Of a DNA stretch of 25,653 bases, positions 20,474-25,653 are shown piece by piece. The stretch covers positions 11,868-37,520 of the forward strand of contig NW_019773877.1 in the NCBI RefSeq assembly GCF_001039355.2, written 5' to 3'. Both the position numbers and the translations under genes were made by a program. Source of the stretch: Lingula anatina. Lineage: Eukaryota > Brachiopoda > Lingulata > Lingulida > Lingulidae. The notes beneath the pieces are model-generated. The model had not been told where the DNA came from. It made no database searches and saw nothing but the letters and a program-made list of their open reading frames with translations. The first letter of the stretch is position 1. Each line of letters starts with the position of its first letter.

Positions 20474-20572
20474 GCAGACGCTGATAAAAAAACATAGGCC
20501 TACAAGTTTTACGGACCGCTGCAGAGGCAATATCACCCTCATCCTCGTTCAATAGGAAATTCAGCATCCAGA

Positions 20573-23500
20573 ATGTTAGGTCAAGTTTTAGGGATTTTGC
20601 TTGCGACGGTGGTAATCATTTACGTGGCGGCTTCATGGGTGCGCGACAAGAGCACGAAAAAAGCCGAAACCTGTCCTCAGCAGGAGGTGGTGCAAGGCGA
20701 GAGGAGGACAGAGAGGCCGGCGAGCAGGGATGACTCCCTTCCCAAACCAATCAGTGTTAATTACCACTTCACGAGGCGCTGTAACTACAGGTGTGGCTTT
20801 TGTTTTCACACCGCAAAGACGTCCTTCGTTTTGCCCATAGAGGAGGCGAAGCGGGGTTTAAAACTTTTGAAGGATGCAGGTACGTGCTAAAAATGTTGTC
20901 ATTTCAATTTTTCTTTTTTTATCTCGCAACTCATAGGGGCAAATCCATCGACTCCTATCGATGGGCTTCTCAAATAAAAGATTGAAAGATAACAAAATTA
21001 GTTAAATGTGATCATTGTGATATTGCATTTATTATCGCACGGCTTGCACACACGTGCGAAAACGCGTTAGCACACTGCATGCACGACAGATCTTTGACAG
21101 CTTGCATGGCTTAAATGTGTGTCACTGTCACTCCGGAAGATCGGGGATATTAGTAATCGCAAAGTTGAGTCGTTTCTACAATACACCTCAAATCTGGTGT
21201 AACTCGGTATACTGCACAATATTCAATTTTTTCTTTTACGATATTGCTCTACAAATACGCACGCATTCACATATACAGTAGGCCTACAGGGTATTGACCT
21301 CAAATCATAGAGGCACGCGCCCCCTGTAATTAACTTTAAAAATATTTTGTTAAGAAGGTGTTCGACACGTCTGAGCACCAGGTTAGCCAGGAAATAGTAT
21401 TCAAACTAAGCCATATCTTAAAAGAACAGCCTAGGTTTATGAAAATTTCGTCAGTTGCAGGGCCCCCAGCACCCATACTGTGTGTCGTGCCAGGGACAGT
21501 TGACCACATGTGGCCAGGTCAAAGAAGGATACTCATGTGTATGAGGTACCCTCTACCAGGGCCGCAGTTTTTATTATGTGGACATTTTCTCTGAGTACGG
21601 AAAATAACCGTTAATTTAACCAGAGATGTGGCTGTGAATATCTATTGAAAAACCAATCTGTGGCCCTGGGAGGGGCTACGTATGTAGGCCTAACACTCGA
21701 CCATAGACCCCATTAACTGTAAGGGGTTAACGTGGGTCTTCACTCACTCGACCCCCTTCCCAACCCATTCATAGCGATTTGCAACGTACCATATATGGCG
21801 ACTGGATTTTATCGTCAGGTATGTCACATGATAAATGTATATTTTGATACTTAAAATCTTTACTGGTCCTTGCACAGTATTTGCAAATTAATTAAGGCCT
21901 TGATTTACCTTCATGCATGGAAGAAAAAGTACAGGTGTCTTTTTTATTAATTTAAATGATAAATACCAAGAAGTTTATATATAAGTTATATATATTATAT
22001 ATAATTATATACATTGCAGTTTGAATTACATGTAGTCTTAGGGTGCTTTCCCAGAGATTTAGATCGATCTAAAGATTAAATTATAGATCGACCTAACTCC
22101 CTGGGGGTTCACGCTAAATTGCAGTCAGCCGAGCGGACACCATAGTTAATTACCCCCTAACAGCGTTTAGTAGGCGGGATCGACAGACGCTTAAGCCGGC
22201 CAAGCTGACAGTAATCTAGTGAGACTCCCCACAGGGATAGATCGATCTAAAAATCTATGGAAATGGGGTGTTACACGTATATGTGGATGATACATGCGTC
22301 TAGTTTTTATACACTTGCTGCTGTGACAGATTATACAAAACCCTTCGGTTTGATATTTCTCACTAAAATAATGACTACAACAATTTACAAACAAGAGAAA
22401 TGAAACAGGTTATTAGAGAAGAGCACATTAGGAGGTTGCGGTGGTTTAACTGCAAATCTGTGCAAAATGCGAGGTCGAATGTGCATCCGTGTATCTGTCG
22501 CTGACAAGTGTGTGGTTTGTATTGAAATTCCGTCCTGACGGCAATATTGAAGAGTACTTAAATCTACGCGTATGTAAACATGTATGGTAAAGCAATATAC
22601 CTTGTTGAACTATTTATTTAGTTTGGCCTAATTGCAAACAGAGCACTGGTATTATAGTGGAATGTATCTTTTCCATACTTCAGCCACAAAAGCGAGATAC
22701 TTTTGTGAAACTACTGAAATCGTCACGAGGACGACACTTTTGAAAATTTTTCATTGTGATATGCCAAGCAGATACACACATACAAAGGCAAGGCTCCTTT
22801 GTTAGGACGAGACACCCTTGCACATAAGTGCATTTGCACTCTGCACAAGCAGACGCACTCTCACAAGGCGAGGAACCTTAGATGAGAGAACCCAACACCT
22901 GAATCTTTGAAAACCATTGCGTTTAACACAGCACTGAACTGACCACCCCCTCTCCCATCCACCTATGCAGGACTCTGCAGCTGATGAAGGTCACTTGACG
23001 TGAAATAAAGACAGTCAGGAAATTACAATTTATCATATATATATATAAGTGTCCCACTTAAAAAGGCCATTCTCCACATATCAAATATGGCGGACCCTAC
23101 ATGAAAGAAGACTTGACTAATCCGCTGGTGGTCTCCCTGCCTCCACACGCGGTCTAGCAATTAAACCTGGGAGCCGTGATTTTTAAATTAAAATCCGTCT
23201 AATGGCGCGTGTGGAGGCGGGGAGACCACCGGCGGATTAGACGGCTTTTCTTTCACGTAGGGTCCGCCGTATTTGATCCGTGGATCAGGTGATCCTTGGA
23301 CCTTCTGTTCTTCTGTTCAAAGCTTCAAAGCTTCTAACTAGGGGCGCTGTCAAATCACACGTTCTTATGGGCCCGGCCTTGGATCGTGTTATTTTGATAA
23401 GAAGTATTTTAACCAAGGCATGACATTGTGCTGACCACCCATGCAAGAATGTATATGTCAGGGAAGGCACTTGGACAAACTAACTGTTCTTTAATATAAT

Positions 23501-23879
23501 TGCTTTCACTTAAGGGAGAAGAAGATACTCTCTGATCACAGGGTCTGTTACAAAAATGTGATTTTGTACAGTGTTTTAGTGGGCCTCTGTAATCAGAGGG
23601 TAGAAGAAGAAATTCAATGACTTCATTGACCCAACTGTCAAGTATACCCAGTATTCTATTCATTTTCTTTAAGACATAAATTTGAATAAATCAACTCTTC
23701 TTCGTTTTCTTTAGGGATGGAAAAAATTAATTTCTCTGGCGGTGAGCCATTTCTAGAGAAAGGCGGGCGCTATGTTGGTGAACTGACTCGTTATTGTAAG
23801 CAAGATCTCGGCTTGCCCAGCGTTAGTATCGTCAGCAATGGGAGCCTGGTAAAGGAGAAATGGTTCGAAGATTATGGTG

Positions 23880-23916
<37 letters not shown>

Positions 23917-25476
23917 CGTTGCGCAATAAAACATGACATGAAATGAATAACTGTTGAAATAACCTTTTTATTTATATGTAACATGGTATGTTTTAGTTAT
24001 TAAAGAAGATAGCCATGTTGCTGTCACCTCCTGTCCTCAACCTTAAATGAACATCGCTGCTTAATTAATTCATTTGACGACATAAAAATGCATATCACAT
24101 CTACCTTTAATGACACTAAAATTATATTAAACTCCAGAATTTAGAGACGACCTCAAAACAATATCCCTAATCCTCTAGAAAATATTTGAGAGAAAAGTTA
24201 ATGAGCTGAAATTAGCCACAAAATTCCAATTCCATGTGTCACGGACAGCAACATAGCTCTTTGACCTTACTGTGAGGTCAGAGGGTGATATTTATTTGAC
24301 ATACGAGGAATTTCGATAATCTTTTGTTGACCTACATGTACGAGTATGACTAGTTTAGATAATAAAAGAGTTCTATACATCTCTTTGAGATAATCTTTTG
24401 ATGACCTACATATACTTAGTGTGACAAGTTGTTATTATATAAATGATTTGGATTAACTTAATTTTTAGTCATTTCCCAATGCATAAAAAATACTGTAATG
24501 CATTATTTCGACACGAATTTTATTTTAAAGCAATATACATGTAGTTATTAACTTTAAAGATCTACACACAACTGAGGACCAATGAAGGTGCAAAAGACTT
24601 TTATGAAATGTACAAACAATATACACAAATTTTAATTTAGGATCCAGTTAAATTCTACGGCACGTAGAGGTTTTGGAGAAGATAAAAATAAATAAATAAA
24701 TAAATAAAAATACCCAAGTCAAACCAATAACTATTCTCAACTTGTTCTACATATATGAGTGTTTGTTTTCTATTATGAATCAAAACTGTATTCGAGTAGG
24801 TGCAATTGTCTCAGCGATTTCCAAATTACTCCAATTATACCTAAAAATCTCTTATGAAATGTAGGCTAGTACTAATGATACTTATAGTGTAAACTACACG
24901 CCTACATGCAGTGCCGCGAGCTTCCATTGACTTTTAGATTTCGTATTCTGATATTAAGGACTCATTTCCAGCGAAACTATAGGACTTTGTAGATCGATCC
25001 AACTGCACAGGGACTCCAGCTGAGATGAAGTGATTAACACACCTCCTCCTGGCGAACTTAGTAGAACACAAAGAATTTGGGGTTTATCCGAGTACGTTGG
25101 CAACAAAGGGGGGGGGGGGGGGGCGTGGTAATCTGTTAAACTTATTGCATTACTTTGTATCAGCGAGAGTCCCCGAGCGGTTGGATCGATTTACGTAGAC
25201 CGACAGTTTCATTGGGAAAGAGCCTTAGAATCATAATATTAGACCTACGAAAAGGTTACGTGCATATTTTTACTGTTATATCAAATCATTTGAATTGCAA
25301 TTTTGAGATATAAAACTACTATGCATATGATCACTTTAGGGGAATACCTGGATATCTTGGCAATATCATGTGACAGCTTCGACTTTGAAACAAATGATCT
25401 GATTGGTAGAAAGCAAGGACAAAAAGACCACGTGGCATCCCTGTTAAAGGTGCATGACTGGTGTAATCAATATAAG
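20573..25476 (+). CDS. RSAD2: viperin (RSAD2), first three coding exons; 3' end outside window
   Basis: Viperin is a radical-SAM enzyme that turns CTP into the chain terminator ddhCTP, acting on the ER and lipid-droplet face as an antiviral effector. Exons 20573-20879, 23715-23876 and 25340-25476 join in frame (phases 1, 1, 0) to 202 residues; human has 361, so about 155 residues lie beyond the window. Residues 4-22 are a hydrophobic N-terminal anchor. [20 protein letters not shown] carries the CX3CX2C cluster ligands Cys70, Cys74 and Cys77. KINFSGGEP (106-114) is the SAM-binding GGEP motif. SIVSNGSL and [14 protein letters not shown] follow as in human. The start ATG is the first in frame before the hydrophobic helix. 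The last donor, AAG|GTAAAA, sits where I expect the next exon. It is highly conserved and seems intact. The 2.8-kb and 1.5-kb introns carry foldback elements. Confidence 0.96.
22041..22270. mobile_element. foldback MITE in viperin intron 1
   Basis: TTTCCCAGAGATTTAGATCGATCTA on the left (from about 22047, given here in two runs: TTTCCCAGAG and ATTTAGATCGATCTA) has an inverted partner at 22234-22270 (TAGATCGATCTA...TGGAAATGGGGTG). Borders are approximate. It is non-coding. Confidence 0.65.
22981..23010 (+). other. hammerhead-core-like motif, best preserved copy
   Basis: CTGATGA, then AGGTC-ACTT-GACGT (a 5-bp stem with one G-G mismatch), then GAAA: the order of a hammerhead ribozyme core. I see no convincing stem I or stem III, so activity is doubtful. 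It may come from a Penelope-like element. Confidence 0.4.
23065..23303. mobile_element. long-TIR foldback MITE in viperin intron 1
   Basis: Arms of about 80 bp (about 23072-23150 and 23205-23285) share ATCAAATAYGGCGGACCCTA, TAATCCGC and TGGTCTCC...CCTCCACACGCG in inverted orientation. The inner end (GCGGATTAGACGGC) and ATATTTGA-like end resemble the 16545 element, suggesting one family. The outer borders are uncertain. Confidence 0.75.
23882..23914 (+). repeat. TC dinucleotide microsatellite at a viperin donor
   Basis: About sixteen TC units begin five bases after the exon 2 junction at 23876, directly after the GTGAG donor. Confidence 0.95.
24315..24431 (+). repeat. two-copy direct repeat in viperin intron 2
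   Basis: GATAATCTTTTGTTGACCTA (24315) and GATAATCTTTTGATGACCTA (24389) start copies of about 42 bp, 74 bp apart, that also share ACATRTAC and GACWAGTT. Confidence 0.85.
24955..25227. mobile_element. foldback MITE in viperin intron 2
   Basis: The left arm (TAAGGACTC, then TTTCC...GAAACT, ATCGATCCAAC, GGGACTC, GCTGA, to about 25022) has an inverted partner at about 25163-25227 ending GAGCCTTA. A run of 16 G (25108-25123) lies in the middle. The element is about 270 bp and non-coding. It may share a family with the 22041 element (TTTCCC and ATCGATC words). Confidence 0.75.
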
Positions 25477-25653
25477 GTAAAAAATACTTGTATTGGGTCT
25501 ATATTCATACATGTTGCTCTTACATTTCAAACATTATTCATATTGGAAAAATAAATAAATAAATGAATTACCGGAGCATACTAGTATATGACACGATGCA
25601 ATTGCAGCAAAAGAAATTAATTCATTTGACGAAACACCCTTGACAAGAAAAAA

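Larger units (their letters stand above)
15859..20572. other. intergenic region between Dpy-30-motif gene and viperin
   Basis: I find no exon I can support in this 4.7 kb. A poly(A) signal AATAAA for the upstream gene is at 16190-16195. The rest holds foldback elements (16545, 18029), a short hairpin (16801), a C run (18258-18270), an AAT microsatellite, two hammerhead-core-like motifs, and the viperin promoter at the right end. Open frames at 16926-17201, 17537-17821 and 18345-18698 show no conserved motif and cross repeats. Confidence 0.65.
20880..23714. other. viperin intron 1
   Basis: The donor GTACGT and acceptor TTCTTTAG fit. Apart from the two foldback elements and the hammerhead-like motif, I see only AT-rich and unique sequence. 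The open frames at 21054-21281 and 21358-21594 show no recognisable motif. Confidence 0.7.

Noticed and set aside
21358-21594. 78-residue frame in viperin intron 1
   Set aside because: No motif and no matching splice phase with the viperin exons. Viperin reads cleanly from exon 1 to exon 2 without it.

Overview
This is animal nuclear DNA, AT-rich, with intron-split genes carrying GT-AG splice signals. All four genes are conserved in animals. The frequent 'taggcctac' and 'tacatgta' words and the many small foldback elements suggest a marine invertebrate, most likely a non-vertebrate deuterostome such as an echinoderm or hemichordate. That placement is a guess from texture only. No bacterial or viral genes were seen.

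Layout, left to right: (1) 676-6133, + strand: the last eight coding exons of RAD18, the E3 ubiquitin ligase that modifies PCNA during translesion synthesis. The RING part lies upstream of the window. (2) 7341-14683, - strand: a complete ten-exon POGLUT1 (Rumi) gene, the ER protein O-glucosyltransferase that acts on Notch EGF repeats, ending in an RDEL retention signal. It converges with RAD18. (3) 15098-15858, + strand: a two-exon, 127-residue protein with a Dpy-30-type motif, head-to-head with POGLUT1 across a 414-bp shared promoter region. (4) 15859-20572: intergenic DNA with foldback elements and microsatellites. (5) 20573 to the right edge, + strand: the first three exons of RSAD2 (viperin), the radical-SAM antiviral enzyme, including its CX3CX2C cluster motif. 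The rest lies beyond the window.

The most striking observation is a pair of tandem, phase-matched, alternative versions of POGLUT1 exon 5 (5A and 5B). They encode different forms of the WEGGP to GRWD segment of the catalytic domain. The intron between them is only 53 nt, with its best branch-point match 18 nt from the 5' splice site. Including both exons, or neither, breaks the reading frame. This is the architecture of mutually exclusive splicing and implies two enzyme isoforms of 394 and 392 residues.

Other points of interest are: an ISRE-like site followed by a kappaB-like site upstream of viperin, in an animal that probably lacks vertebrate interferon; three SPxF motifs (the BRCA1-BRCT ligand consensus) in the long disordered RAD18 tail; a TTTCA/TTTTA pentanucleotide array that serves as a RAD18 polypyrimidine tract; a hAT-type MITE with a perfect 8-bp target duplication; and several hammerhead-core-like CTGATGAAG motifs that may be relics of Penelope-like elements. 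The genes do not form one pathway. RAD18, POGLUT1, the Dpy-30-motif protein and viperin appear to be ordinary chromosomal neighbours.
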